From positions 2,011,501 through 2,075,500 of the forward strand of contig NZ_JAPZBC010000001.1 of the NCBI RefSeq assembly GCF_027460265.1: a stretch of DNA of 64,000 nucleotides. Reading direction: 5' to 3'. The position numbers were made by a program, and so were the translations under genes. The notes beneath the pieces were generated by a model. The model worked only from the letters and a program-made list of their open reading frames with translations. It was not told where the DNA came from and did not search any database. Below, piece by piece: positions 19,359 to 28,996 of this stretch (position 1 is its first letter; each line of letters begins with the position of its first letter). The DNA comes from Streptomyces sp. WMMC940 (GTDB lineage Bacteria > Actinomycetota > Actinomycetes > Streptomycetales > Streptomycetaceae).

Positions 19359-20582
19359 CTAGTCGCCGATCAGGGCGTCGACGAAGGCCTCGGGTTCGAA
19401 GGGGGCCAGGTCGTCCGGGCCCTCCCCGAGGCCGACCAGCTTGACCGGCACACCGAGCTCGCGCTGCACGGAGATGACGATGCCGCCCTTGGCCGTGCCG
19501 TCGAGTTTGGTGAGGACGATGCCGGTGATGTCGACGACCTCGGCGAAGACGCGGGCCTGGACCAGGCCGTTCTGCCCGGTCGTGGCATCGAGGACGAGCA
19601 GCACCTCGTCCAGCGGGCCGTGCTTCTCGACCACGCGCTTGACCTTGCCGAGCTCGTCCATGAGCCCGGTCTTGGTGTGCAGCCGGCCCGCCGTGTCGAT
19701 GAGGACGACGTCGGCACCCTCGGCGATGCCCTCCTTGACCGCGTCGTAGGCGATGGAGGCCGGGTCACCGCCCTCGGGCCCGCGCACGGTGCGGGCGCCG
19801 ACGCGCTCGCCCCAGGTCTGCAGCTGGTCGGCGGCGGCGGCACGGAACGTGTCCGCCGCGCCCAGGACGACGCTGCGCCCGTCCGCGACCAGCACCCGGG
19901 CCAGCTTGCCGGTGGTCGTGGTCTTGCCGGTGCCGTTGACGCCGACGACCATCACGACGCCCGGGGTGTCCAGGCCGCTCTCGGTCTGCACCGCACGGTC
20001 CACGTCCGTACCGATGAGCCGGAGCAGTTCCTCGCGGAGCAGCCCCCTCAGCTCGTCCGGGGTGCGGGTGCCGAGGACCTTCACCCGCTCGCGCAGGTGG
20101 TCGACCAGCTCCTGCGTGGCCGAGACGCCGACGTCGGCGGTGAGAAGGGTGTCCTCGATCTCCTCCCATGTCTCCTCGTCGAGGTGCTCGCGGGACAGGA
20201 GGGTGAGCAGCCCCTTGCCCAGGGTGTTCTGGGAGCGGGCCAGACGGGCGCGCAGCCGTACCAGACGGCCCGCGGTGGGTTCGGGGATCTCGATCGCGGG
20301 AGCCTCGGGCTCGGCGACGACCGGATCCTCGACCGCGGCGGGCTCGGCGACGGCCTCCTCCGCGGTCGGGAGGTCGACCTCCTCGATGGTGCGGCGGGGT
20401 TCTTCCCGCGGCGTCTCCGCCTCCTCGCCGACGTGCGGCTCGGCTGGCGGAGCGGTGATGGTCGGCGTGCTCGACGGCGCCGAGGGCGGCAGCTGCTTCT
20501 TCCTGCGGCTGCTGACCACGAGCCCGCTGATCGCGCCGATCGCGACCAGGGCGATGACTACAGCAAGGATGACGATTTCCAT
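19359..20582 (-). CDS. ftsY: Signal recognition particle receptor FtsY
   Basis: SRP-receptor GTPase of 407 residues that docks Ffh-ribosome complexes at the membrane. An N-terminal hydrophobic segment MEIVILAVVIALVAIGAISGLVV (1-23) acts as an anchor, unlike E. coli FtsY. An acidic Glu/Pro/Ala-rich A region (about 40-110) follows, then NG domains with GVNGTGKTTTTGKLA, DTAGRLHTKTGLMDEL and TKLDGTAKGG. ATG 20582 is chosen because it opens the hydrophobic anchor; the frame extends to 20639 without support. Its partner Ffh is at 10204. Confidence 0.98.
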   Translation of the reverse strand: MEIVILAVVIALVAIGAISGLVVSSRRKKQLPPSAPSSTPTITAPPAEPHVGEEAETPREEPRRTIEEVDLPTAEEAVAEPAAVEDPVVAEPEAPAIEIPEPTAGRLVRLRARLARSQNTLGKGLLTLLSREHLDEETWEEIEDTLLTADVGVSATQELVDHLRERVKVLGTRTPDELRGLLREELLRLIGTDVDRAVQTESGLDTPGVVMVVGVNGTGKTTTTGKLARVLVADGRSVVLGAADTFRAAAADQLQTWGERVGARTVRGPEGGDPASIAYDAVKEGIAEGADVVLIDTAGRLHTKTGLMDELGKVKRVVEKHGPLDEVLLVLDATTGQNGLVQARVFAEVVDITGIVLTKLDGTAKGGIVISVQRELGVPVKLVGLGEGPDDLAPFEPEAFVDALIGD

Positions 20583-20790
20583 AACGCCACCCAGTATCGG
20601 CCAAGGGCGCCGGGGTCCGGTCCCCTCGGGGCTTCGCACGAGGGAGCGCGCCCATTTTTGGACCTTTTGCCGGAGACGTTACGATGTTCGTTCCGGCCTG
20701 ACGACGCCCCCCGCGGCCCGGTCGCGGTCGGCGCTCCGCCCGGGGCCACGTCCCCGGGCTCCCCCCATCATCCCGTACGGAGCCTTCTTC

Positions 20791-22251
20791 ATGCCGCACG
20801 CCTCCGAATCCGAAGGCGCGATAGAGACCCGTGGCCTCGAGCCCGTGCCCGACGGCGAACGCACCGGCCACGTCCGCGAACTCCTCCCGACCTGGGTCGC
20901 CGCGAACATCAGCGTCCTGCTGCTGACGATGGGCGCCGGCCTGGTCGTCTTCAACGGGCTCAACATCTGGCAGGTGCTGGTCGTCGGCCTGACGGCCCCG
21001 GTCGTCTCGTACGGCATCGTCGGCCTCATCTCGCTCGCGGGCAAACGCGGGGGCGCGCCCGGCATGGCGCTGTCCCGCGCCGTGTTCGGCCAGCGCGGGA
21101 ACCTCTTCCCCGGCTCGCTCATCTGGGTCGCCCGCTGGGGCTGGGAGACCATCAACGCGGTGACCGGCGCCTACGCCCTGCTGACGGTGCTCGATCTGCT
21201 CTTCGGCATCGAGCCGAACACCGCGCTGATCGTCGTGACCCTCCTCCTCTTCGTCGCGGTGACGTTCCTCGTCTCCGGGCTCGGCATCAACGCGCTGCGG
21301 GTGTGCAGCAAGTGGTCCACGTATCTGTTCGGCGGGTTCTCGGTCCTGGTCCTCGGCCATCTGGTGGCCAACACCGACTGGTCGGCCGTGCTGGCCAAGC
21401 CGGCCGGTTCGACGGCGATGCTGATCGCGGGCATCGGCACCATCGCCGCCGGAGGGATCAGCTGGGTTCCCTCGGGCCCGGACTTCACGCGGTACCTGCC
21501 GCGCACCGCCTCCGGCCGTGCCGTGGTCGGCTCGACGATCGGCGGCGCCGGGATCGTCGTACTGCCCATGGTGCTGATGGGCGCGGTGATGGCCGTGGCG
21601 ACGCCGGACCTGGCCTCCGCCCGGGACCCGGTGTCGTTCATCGGCGAGCTGCTCCCGGCCTGGATCTCGGTGCCGTACCTGCTCATCGCGCTGGTGGGCA
21701 TGCTGCTCATCAACTCGATGTCGATGTACTCGGCGGGCTTCACCGCCCAGACCCTGGGCATCCGCGTGCCGCGCACCTGGGCCGTCAGCGTGAACGCGGC
21801 CATCTCGCTGGTGTTCGGCTTCCTGCTGATGGTGGTGGCGACGAGCTTCATCGGCTCGTTCATCTCGTTCCTGACGCTGCTCGCCGTCGCCTTCTCGGCG
21901 TGGATCGGGGTGTTCGGCGCCGACATGCTGCGCGGGCGCGCGTACGACGCGGTGGCGCTGATGGACACGGGCCGCACCAGCGGCTACTGGTACCGGGGCG
22001 GGTTCGCCTGGCAGGCCATGACGGCGTGGGGCGCCGCCCTGCTGGTGGGCCTGCTGTTCACCAAGGTCGACTGGTTCGCCGGCCCGCTGGCCGGGTCCTG
22101 GATCGGCAGGAACGGACTGGGCTGGGCGGTGACCGTCGTCGTGGCGGGGGCGCTGTACGCGGTGCTCCCGCGCACGGCCGGTCCGGCGGCCGCCGACGAG
22201 CGGGCCGGAATCACGGAGGAAGGGCCGGCGCGCACGGCGGTTCCCATCTGA
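20791..22251 (+). CDS. NCS1-family nucleobase/cation symporter (cytosine permease-like)
   Basis: 486 residues, about twelve membrane segments. NCS1 traits include LLPTWVAANISVLLLTMGAGLVVFNGLN at helix 1 and SLAGKRGGAPGMALSRAVFGQRGN around helices 2-3, with SGPDFTRYLPR and NSMSMYSAGFTAQTLGI further on. Substrates of this family are cytosine, purines, allantoin, hydantoins or thiamine precursors; the sequence does not decide. ATG 20791 follows an AT-poor upstream region shared divergently with ftsY (208 bases). The LLM-type enzyme gene 62 bases downstream is probably co-transcribed. Confidence 0.9.
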   Translation: MPHASESEGAIETRGLEPVPDGERTGHVRELLPTWVAANISVLLLTMGAGLVVFNGLNIWQVLVVGLTAPVVSYGIVGLISLAGKRGGAPGMALSRAVFGQRGNLFPGSLIWVARWGWETINAVTGAYALLTVLDLLFGIEPNTALIVVTLLLFVAVTFLVSGLGINALRVCSKWSTYLFGGFSVLVLGHLVANTDWSAVLAKPAGSTAMLIAGIGTIAAGGISWVPSGPDFTRYLPRTASGRAVVGSTIGGAGIVVLPMVLMGAVMAVATPDLASARDPVSFIGELLPAWISVPYLLIALVGMLLINSMSMYSAGFTAQTLGIRVPRTWAVSVNAAISLVFGFLLMVVATSFIGSFISFLTLLAVAFSAWIGVFGADMLRGRAYDAVALMDTGRTSGYWYRGGFAWQAMTAWGAALLVGLLFTKVDWFAGPLAGSWIGRNGLGWAVTVVVAGALYAVLPRTAGPAAADERAGITEEGPARTAVPI

Positions 22252-22313
22252 CGCAACGTCAGCTACCGTCCCCCTTCGCCACCCCCACACCCCGGCGGAG
22301 GGGGACGTTCGCC

Positions 22314-23285
22314 ATGGCCTTCACAGTCCTGCGGTTCAACCTCGTCGATCCCGCGGCGACGCCCGGCTCCCTCGCGGCGCGGTACCGCGTCGCCCTGGAG
22401 CTGGCGGCCCACGCGGACGAGCACGGGGTCGACGCGGTCCAGACCGAGGAGCACCACGGCGTCGCCGACAACTGGCTGCCCTCGCCCCTCGCCTTCGCCG
22501 GGGCCGTGTTCGGCGCGACGCGCCGGATCGCGGTGACCGTCTCGGCGGTGATCGGCCCGCTGCACGATCCGCTGCGGCTGGCCGAGGACATCGCCGTGCT
22601 GGACCTGCTGAGCGGGGGGCGGCTGGTCACCGTGGCGGGCATCGGCTACCGGCCGGAGGAGTACGCGGCCCACGGTGTGGACTGGCATCGCCGCGGGACC
22701 CTCCAGGACGAACTGCTGGAGACCCTGCTGGCGGCGTGGACCGGCGAGGTGTTCACCCATCGCGGCCGCCGGGTGCGGGTCACTCCCCGGCCCGGCACGC
22801 AGCCGCATCCGCTGCTGCTCGTGGGCGGCTCGTCGAGAGCGGCCGCCCGGCGTGCCGCCCGCTTCGGGCTGCCGTTCTTCCCGAGCGCCCATCTGCCCGA
22901 ACTGGAGGCGTACTACCACCGGATGCGCGAGGAGTACGGGACCGAGGGGTTCTGCATGATGCCGGCTGCCGAGACGCCGCTGCTGCACGTCTCCGAGGAC
23001 CCGGACCGGACGTGGGCCGAGTACGGCGGGCACTTCCTGCACGAGGCCCGGACATACGCCTCGTGGCAGTCCTCCGGCGTCCGCTCCGCCGTGCGGTCGT
23101 CGGCGACGACGGTGGACGAGCTGCGTGCGGAGGGCGTCTACCGGGTGCTGACCCCGGACGAGTGCGTGGGGCTCGGGTCCGAGAGCCTGGTGCTCCATCC
23201 GCTCTGCGGCGGGATGCCCCCGGAGGAGGGGCGGCGGAGCGTCGAGCTGTTCTGCGAACGGGTACTGCCCCGGCTCAAGGGCTGA
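22314..23285 (+). CDS. LLM-class flavin-dependent oxidoreductase
   Basis: 323-residue luciferase-like TIM barrel using F420 or FMN. Family features: DAVQTEEHHG (about 40-50), VSAVIGPLHDPLRLAEDIAVLDLLSGGRL (about 80-108), GIGYRPEEYAAHGVD and HPLLLVGGSSRAAARRAARFGLPFF. The substrate is unknown. It probably shares a transcript with the NCS1 permease, hinting at oxidative breakdown of the imported compound (inference). The stop codon lies inside the hairpin at 23265-23295. Confidence 0.88.
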   Translation: MAFTVLRFNLVDPAATPGSLAARYRVALELAAHADEHGVDAVQTEEHHGVADNWLPSPLAFAGAVFGATRRIAVTVSAVIGPLHDPLRLAEDIAVLDLLSGGRLVTVAGIGYRPEEYAAHGVDWHRRGTLQDELLETLLAAWTGEVFTHRGRRVRVTPRPGTQPHPLLLVGGSSRAAARRAARFGLPFFPSAHLPELEAYYHRMREEYGTEGFCMMPAAETPLLHVSEDPDRTWAEYGGHFLHEARTYASWQSSGVRSAVRSSATTVDELRAEGVYRVLTPDECVGLGSESLVLHPLCGGMPPEEGRRSVELFCERVLPRLKG

Positions 23286-23295
23286 GCCGGGGCAG
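23265..23295. terminator. Bidirectional terminator over the LLM stop codon
   Basis: Perfect inverted repeat CTGCCCCGGCTCA / TGAGCCGGGGCAG with a five-base loop. It includes the TGA stop of the LLM gene and lies 40 bases beyond the glcP-type stop, so it can serve both convergent units. Confidence 0.8.
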
Positions 23296-23334
23296 TGCCA
23301 TGGCCATGGGGCCGAGAGGAGGGGGCAGCGGGGT

Positions 23335-24762
23335 TTAGCCCATCTCCTCCAACGCCTTGCCCTTCGTCTCGGGCACCCATTTGAGGATGAACGGGATCGA
23401 GAGCACGGCGAAGACCGTGTAGATGACGTACGCGCCCGAGAGGTTCCAGTCCGAGAGGGTCGGGAACGTCACCGTGATCAGCCAGTTGGCGATCCACTGG
23501 GCCGCGGCGGCGACGCCCAGCGCGGCGGCGCGGATCTTGCCGGGGAACATCTCGCCGAGCAGCACCCACACCACCACGCCCCACGAGAGGGCGAAGAAGA
23601 GCACGAAGAAGTTGGCGGCGAAGAGGGCGACGGTACCCTGCAGGGCGGGCAGCGAGACCTCGCCGCCCACCTCGGTCTTGTACGAGAACGCCCAGGCGGC
23701 CACCCCCAGCGAGATCGCCATGCCGCCGGAGCCGATGAGCGCGAGCGGCTTCCGGCCGATCCGGTCGACGAAGATCATCGCGATCACCGTACCGATGATG
23801 TTCACGATGGACGTCTCGAAGGAGTAGAAGAACGAGCTCTCGGGGTTGACGCCGACCGACTGCCACAGCGCCGAGCTGTAGTAGAAGATCACGTTGATGC
23901 CGACGAGCTGCTGGAAGAGGGACAGGCCGATGCCGATCCAGACGATCGGCAGGAAGAGGAACCTGCCGCCGAGCAGGTCCTTGAAGGAGGGCTTGCGCTC
24001 GTGGCGCATGTTCTCCTCGATCTCGGCGACCCGCTTGTCCAGGTCCACGGCCTTGCCCTCGACGTCGCGGAGCACCTCGCGCGCCTGCGGGTAGCTGCCG
24101 ATCGAGATCAGGTACCGGGGCGACTCGGGGATGGCGAAGGACAGCAGTCCGTAGAGCACGGCTGGGACGACCTCGATGCCGAGCATCCACTGCCAGGCCT
24201 CCAGCCCCGCCATGTCACCGCGCTGGTCTCCGTCGGCGAGGGTCAGGATGGTCCAGTTGACCAGCTGGGAAACGGCGATTCCGGTGACGATGGCGGCCTG
24301 CTGGAAGGAGGCGAGACGGCCACGGTACGCGGAGGGCGACACCTCGGCGATGTAGGCGGGGGCGATGACGGATGCCATGCCGATGGCGACGCCGCCGACG
24401 ATGCGCCAGAGGGCCAGGTCCCAGAGGGCGAACGGCAGTGCGGAGCCGACCGCGCTGGCCGCGAACAGCACGGCGGCGATCTGCATGACCCGGATGCGGC
24501 CGATGCGGTCGGCGATCCGGCCCGCGGTGGCCGCGCCGATCGCACAACCGATGAGAGCGGCTGCGATGACCTGGGCGAGCGCTTCGGAACCCACGTCGAA
24601 TCGGTCGCGGATGGCCACGACGGCTCCGTTGATCACCGCGCTGTCGTAGCCGAAGAGGAAGCCTCCCATCGCGGCCGACGCCGCGATGAAGACGACATGG
24701 CTGAGGTGCTCCGGCCTGGCCTTGCGGCCTTCGGGCGCCTGCGCCTGCGGTGTGCTGGTCAC
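23335..24762 (-). CDS. glcP: GlcP-type sugar permease (MFS sugar porter)
   Basis: 475 residues, twelve membrane segments. Sugar-porter signatures: GGFLFGYDSAVINGA in helix 1, DRIGRIRVMQIAA, PESPRYLISIG after helix 6, VDRIGRKPLALIG, and PETKGKALEEMG at the end. Position next to smc and length match GlcP, the main glucose permease of S. coelicolor. GTG 24762 has CCAGGAG five bases upstream. A palindromic operator overlaps the probable promoter (24860-24899). Confidence 0.9.
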   Translation of the reverse strand: MTSTPQAQAPEGRKARPEHLSHVVFIAASAAMGGFLFGYDSAVINGAVVAIRDRFDVGSEALAQVIAAALIGCAIGAATAGRIADRIGRIRVMQIAAVLFAASAVGSALPFALWDLALWRIVGGVAIGMASVIAPAYIAEVSPSAYRGRLASFQQAAIVTGIAVSQLVNWTILTLADGDQRGDMAGLEAWQWMLGIEVVPAVLYGLLSFAIPESPRYLISIGSYPQAREVLRDVEGKAVDLDKRVAEIEENMRHERKPSFKDLLGGRFLFLPIVWIGIGLSLFQQLVGINVIFYYSSALWQSVGVNPESSFFYSFETSIVNIIGTVIAMIFVDRIGRKPLALIGSGGMAISLGVAAWAFSYKTEVGGEVSLPALQGTVALFAANFFVLFFALSWGVVVWVLLGEMFPGKIRAAALGVAAAAQWIANWLITVTFPTLSDWNLSGAYVIYTVFAVLSIPFILKWVPETKGKALEEMG

Positions 24763-24859
24763 GTCTACTCCTGGGGCCACCCGGCGACGGCGCCGGGGGT
24801 GGGGGGCGAGCCCTTCCAGTGGCGCACAACATAACGCCGCCCACCACTTGAAGGTAAAA

Positions 24860-24899
24860 GCAACGTTGCAGAGACTATGCGTTCAAGTTTCGAAGTCAA
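24860..24899 (-). promoter_or_regulatory. glcP promoter with LacI-type operator palindrome
   Basis: On the minus strand TTGACT (24894-24899) and TAGTCT (24872-24877) are separated by 16 bases, a plausible -35/-10 pair. Immediately downstream is the perfect palindrome GCAACGTTGC (24860-24869), whose centre and half-sites resemble LacI/GalR-family operators. A wider ACTTGAA/TTCAAGT repeat surrounds the region (about 24846-24888). Sugar-dependent repression of glcP is inferred. Confidence 0.6.
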
Positions 24900-25050
24900 G
24901 AGCGCGCCAGGAAGTCACAGGACCCCCATGAGTGGGCACACTTGTGTAAAAATGTTGAAGATCAGAGAGCCGAACGGCATCGGTATGGGGGCGACCGTCG
25001 GCTCGAGGGAGGAAGCCGGAGCCCCGTCTGCTCCCGGCGGGCGGCAGGGC

Positions 25051-28000
25051 TCAGCGGAGCCGCTGGCTGATGACCTTCGAGACGCCGTCACCCTGCATGG
25101 AGACGCCGTAGAGCGCGTCCGCGACCTCCATGGTCCGCTTCTGATGGGTGATCACGATCAGCTGGGAACTCTCCTGGAGCTCCTGCATGATGCGGATCAG
25201 CCGCTGCAGGTTGGTGTCGTCGAGCGCTGCCTCGACCTCGTCCATCACGTAGAACGGGCTGGGCCGGGCCTTGAAGATGGACACGAGCATCGCCACGGCG
25301 GTCAGCGAGCGCTCGCCGCCGGAGAGCAGGGACAGCCGCTTGACCTTCTTGCCCGGGGGCCGGGCCTCAACGTCCACGCCCGTGGTGAGCATGTTGTCGG
25401 GATCGGTCAGGATGAGCCGGCCCTCACCCCCCGGGAAGAGCCGCGAGAACACGCCCTCGAACTCACGCGCGGTGTCCCGGTACGCCTCCGTGAACACCTG
25501 CTCGACGCGCTCGTCGACCTCCTTCACCACCTGGAGCAGATCGGCACGGGTCTTCTTCAGGTCTTCGAGCTGTTCGGACAGGAACTTGTGCCGCTCCTCC
25601 AGGGCCGCGAACTCCTCAAGAGCGAGCGGATTCACCTTTCCGAGTTGCTGGTACGCCCGTTCGGCGGACTTGAGCCGCTTCTCCTGCTCGGCGCGGACGA
25701 ACGGCCGCGGCTGGTTGCGCGGGTGACCGGGATCCTCGGGGAGCTCCTCCCCCTCGGCGGGCGGCGACGGCGGCACCAGCTGGTCCGGACCGTACTCGGC
25801 GACCAGCCCGGCCGGTTCGACGCCCAGCTCCTCCAGCGCCCTGGTCTCCAGCTGCTCGATGCGCAGCCGCTTCTCGGCCCCGAGGACCTCGCCGCGGTGC
25901 ACGGAGTCGGTGAGTCTGTCGAGCTCGCTCTTGAGGTCCCGGCCCGCCGCTCGGGCGGCGGAGAGCTCACGCTCGCGCTCCGTCTTGGCCGCCTCGGCAG
26001 CGGCACGCTCCCGCTCTGCCCGGACGACGGACACCTCGACGTGGGCCAGGAGCAGGCGGGCACCCCTCGCCACCGCCTCGGCGACGGCGGCCTCGTGGCG
26101 GAGCCTGGCACGGCGCCGCTCGGCGCGCGCCCGGGCCTCGCGCTCGGCGCGTGCGCCGCGGTCCAGCGCATCGGCCCGCCCGGCGAGCCCCTTCACCCGC
26201 TCCTCGTGCGTACGTACCTGGAGCCTGGCCTCCATCTCGGTCTGCCGGGCGTTGGCGCCGTCGGCGGCGAGCCGGTCGCGGGCCGAGGTGTCCGGCTCCT
26301 CCTCGACAGGGGTCTCCTCCGCGACGGCCAGCCTCTCCGCCAGCTCCTCGGCCTCGTACAGCGCCTTCTCGAGCGCCTCCTCAGCCCGCGCGGCGGCCGC
26401 CGCCGTGCGCTCGGCCTCCCCGGCGGCGCCGCGGGCCTGACCGGCCAGCCGGCCCAGTTGCTGGGCGACGCCGGCCTTCTCCCGCTCGGCCGCCCGTCTC
26501 CGCTCGCCCAACTCCTCGACGAGGGCGGCGCACGCCGTACGCCGCTCGCCGGCCTCGCGCTGCCCCGCGGCGAGTTCGTCGCACCGTACGGCCAGTTCCT
26601 CCAGCTCGGCAGCGGCCTCGTCGACCGACGCCTGCACCTCCAGGAAACTGGGCGCGCCCGCGGAGCCCCCGTGAGCGAAGTGGGCGCCGAGGACGTCGCC
26701 CTCGGCGGTGACGGCGACCAGTCCCGGCTCCGCACGGACCAGGTCCTCGGCGTCATCCAGGGTGCCCACGACCACCATGTCCCGTACGAGCCTCGCCACG
26801 GCGGGCATCAGCTCCTCCGGCCCGCGCACCAGGTCGAGGACGCGGGGCGGCCGCGTCCCCCCTTCACCGTCGGCGGCCGGCGAGGGGACTGCCCCGGGAT
26901 GTGCGTGTGCGGCCGCGCCGGCCGGGACCGCGGGCGGCACGGGGGTGGGCGCGGGGACCCCGGGCGTCGGGACGTTCTCGGCGGGCGGCCGGGCGGGGGC
27001 GGGGATTCCGGCCGTGGGCGGGCCCTCCGCGGGGGCGCCCGCCTGCCCCGGCACGGACAGCAGCAGGGACGCACGGCCCGCGTCCTGCTTGCGGAGCAGC
27101 CGGATGGCCTCGGCCGCCGTGGAGGGATCCGCGACCGCGACGGCGTCGGCCGCAGCGCCGAGCGCCGCCGCGACCGGGAGTTCATGGCCGGGAGCGACCG
27201 TCAGCAGTTCGGCGGCGGGGCCCAGCAGGCCGGAGAGCCGGTCCCGGGCGGACAGCAGTGCGCCGGTGCCGTCCTTGCGACGCAGCCCCTGCGCGAGGGC
27301 CTCGTGGCGTGCGGCGACCGCGGCCCGCTTGCGTTCGGCGTCCGTGGCCGCTTCCCGGGCGGCCGACAGGGCCGCCTCCGCCTCGGACAGTTCACGCCTC
27401 GCCGCGTCGTGCCGGTCCGCGAGCGCGGTGTCGTCCGCCTCCAGCCCGTCGACCTCCGCCCTGAGCTGCTCGTACTCCTCCTGGGCCGCGGCAGCCCGTT
27501 CGCCCGCCTCGTCACGGGCGGCGGCCAGCCGGTCGATCTCCGCCTGGGCCGAAGCGGCGCGTGAACGGGCGGCGTTGACCTGCCCGTTCAGCCGGGCAAG
27601 TCCTTCACGGCGGTCGGCGATCGCCCGGGCCACGTCCTTCAGCCGGCGTTCTTCGACCGCCAGTTCGCGCTCCAGTTCGGCGCGGTGGGCGACCGTGTCC
27701 TCCAGCGCGCGCTGCGCCGCCTCCAGCGCGGCCTCCAGCTCCGCCTCCTGTTCGCGGATCCGCGCGGCTTCCCGCTCCATGTCCTCGGGGTCACGTCCGC
27801 GCCGTTCCTCCGCGGGCACCGAGGTGGCGCTCTTCACCCGGGCCTCGGCCAGGGACACCGTGCCGCGCACCCGCTCGGCCAGCTGCGAGAGTTCGTACCA
27901 GGTCTGCTGGGCCCGCTGCAGCCGCGGCGCCAGCCGGCGCACCTCGTCCTCCAGGTCGGCCTCCCGGGCCAGGGCCGCCTTGAGCTTCGCCTCCGCACCC

Positions 28001-28767
28001 TCTTTGCGCTCCTTGAGCGCGGCCTCGTCGGCGACCTCGCTCCTGAGCGCCTCGCGCATGCGCACGAGGTCGTCGGCGAGGAGGCGCAGGCGCGCGTCGC
28101 GCAGGTCGGCCTGGATGACCGCGGCCCGCCGCGCCACGGCGGCCTGCCGCCCCAGCGGCTTGAGCTGCCGCCGCAGTTCGTCGGTGAGGTCCTGGACACG
28201 GGCGAGGTTCGCCTGCATCGCGTCGAGCTTCCGCAGCGCCTTCTCCTTGCGCTTGCGGTGCTTGAGGACGCCCGCGGCCTCCTCGATGAACGCCCGGCGC
28301 CCCATGGGGTCGGCGTGCAGGACGGAGTCGAGCTGGCCCTGCCCGACGATGACGTGCATCTCCCGCCCGATACCCGAGTCGGAGAGCAGTTCCTGGATGT
28401 CCAGCAGCCGGCAGGTGTCCCCGTTGATCTGGTATTCGCTGCCGCCGTTGCGGAACATGATCCGCGTGATCGTGACTTCGGCGTATTCGATGGGCAGTGC
28501 GCCGTCGGAATTGTCGATCGTGAGCGAGACCTCCGCGCGGCCGAGCGGCGGCCGCCCGGTCGTCCCGGCGAAAATGACGTCCTCCATCTTCCCGCCGCGC
28601 AGGGATTTCGCCCCCTGTTCGCCCATGACCCAGGACAGCGCGTCCACGACATTGGACTTGCCGGAGCCGTTCGGCCCGACGACGCACGTGATGCCGGGCT
28701 CGAAGCGCAGCGTCGTCGCCGAGGCGAAGGATTTGAACCCGCGGAGGGTCAGGGCCTTGAGGTGCAC
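25051..28767 (-). CDS. smc: Chromosome segregation ATPase SMC, with Pro/Ala-rich hinge insert
   Basis: 1238-residue condensin subunit that organises and segregates chromosomes. Order: Walker A GPNGSGKS (about 31-38), N-terminal coiled coil (about 170-500), hinge (about 500-690), C-terminal coiled coil, then signature LSLLSGGERSLTAVAML (about 1149) and Walker B YVMDEVEAALDD (about 1170). Inside the hinge, about residues 572-639 form a Pro/Ala/Gly-rich low-complexity stretch with no helix-forming pattern, an insert compared with the standard hinge. The start ATG opens MHLKALTLRGFKSF. ScpA/ScpB partners are not in the window. Confidence 0.98.
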   Translation of the reverse strand: MHLKALTLRGFKSFASATTLRFEPGITCVVGPNGSGKSNVVDALSWVMGEQGAKSLRGGKMEDVIFAGTTGRPPLGRAEVSLTIDNSDGALPIEYAEVTITRIMFRNGGSEYQINGDTCRLLDIQELLSDSGIGREMHVIVGQGQLDSVLHADPMGRRAFIEEAAGVLKHRKRKEKALRKLDAMQANLARVQDLTDELRRQLKPLGRQAAVARRAAVIQADLRDARLRLLADDLVRMREALRSEVADEAALKERKEGAEAKLKAALAREADLEDEVRRLAPRLQRAQQTWYELSQLAERVRGTVSLAEARVKSATSVPAEERRGRDPEDMEREAARIREQEAELEAALEAAQRALEDTVAHRAELERELAVEERRLKDVARAIADRREGLARLNGQVNAARSRAASAQAEIDRLAAARDEAGERAAAAQEEYEQLRAEVDGLEADDTALADRHDAARRELSEAEAALSAAREAATDAERKRAAVAARHEALAQGLRRKDGTGALLSARDRLSGLLGPAAELLTVAPGHELPVAAALGAAADAVAVADPSTAAEAIRLLRKQDAGRASLLLSVPGQAGAPAEGPPTAGIPAPARPPAENVPTPGVPAPTPVPPAVPAGAAAHAHPGAVPSPAADGEGGTRPPRVLDLVRGPEELMPAVARLVRDMVVVGTLDDAEDLVRAEPGLVAVTAEGDVLGAHFAHGGSAGAPSFLEVQASVDEAAAELEELAVRCDELAAGQREAGERRTACAALVEELGERRRAAEREKAGVAQQLGRLAGQARGAAGEAERTAAAAARAEEALEKALYEAEELAERLAVAEETPVEEEPDTSARDRLAADGANARQTEMEARLQVRTHEERVKGLAGRADALDRGARAEREARARAERRRARLRHEAAVAEAVARGARLLLAHVEVSVVRAERERAAAEAAKTERERELSAARAAGRDLKSELDRLTDSVHRGEVLGAEKRLRIEQLETRALEELGVEPAGLVAEYGPDQLVPPSPPAEGEELPEDPGHPRNQPRPFVRAEQEKRLKSAERAYQQLGKVNPLALEEFAALEERHKFLSEQLEDLKKTRADLLQVVKEVDERVEQVFTEAYRDTAREFEGVFSRLFPGGEGRLILTDPDNMLTTGVDVEARPPGKKVKRLSLLSGGERSLTAVAMLVSIFKARPSPFYVMDEVEAALDDTNLQRLIRIMQELQESSQLIVITHQKRTMEVADALYGVSMQGDGVSKVISQRLR

Positions 28768-28918
28768 GCCGCCGGACTCTACCCGTCGCTGCCCGGAGAT
28801 CGCCGCCGGCGCAGGGCCTGCGGCTCACCACGACATGAGCGCGCCGCGGTTTCGTCCCTGAATATGCAGGGCACATCAGACGGTAAGCAGTGCACTACAG
28901 AGGGGGAAACAAAGAAAG

Positions 28919-28940
28919 AAGGGACGCCGAAGCGTCCCTT
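28919..28940 (-). terminator. UUCG-tetraloop intrinsic terminator
   Basis: Minus-strand AAGGGACGC-TTCG-GCGTCCCTT gives a perfect nine-base stem with a C(UUCG)G loop, followed on that strand by CTTTCTTTGTTT. It terminates the small gene at 28997-29215. A classical U-tract terminator is unusual among the GC-only hairpins of this window. Confidence 0.85.
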
Positions 28941-28996
28941 GCATACATACCTGCCGTGCGAGTGAGTTCCTCACCGGATCCCCACGGGATCTGGGA

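Noticed and set aside
20583..20790. Riboswitch upstream of the NCS1 permease
   Set aside because: Some hairpin potential, but no consensus for guanidine, purine or TPP classes could be recognised.
19620..23285. Very long open frame in the region of the NCS1 and LLM genes, starting antisense to ftsY
   Set aside because: Only its last part (22314-23285) is family-like; the rest is antisense or out of frame to ftsY and the permease gene, with Arg/Gly-rich shadow sequence.
24877..28965. Long plus-strand open frames across smc
   Set aside because: They mirror the GC-rich third positions of smc on the other strand and show no domain.
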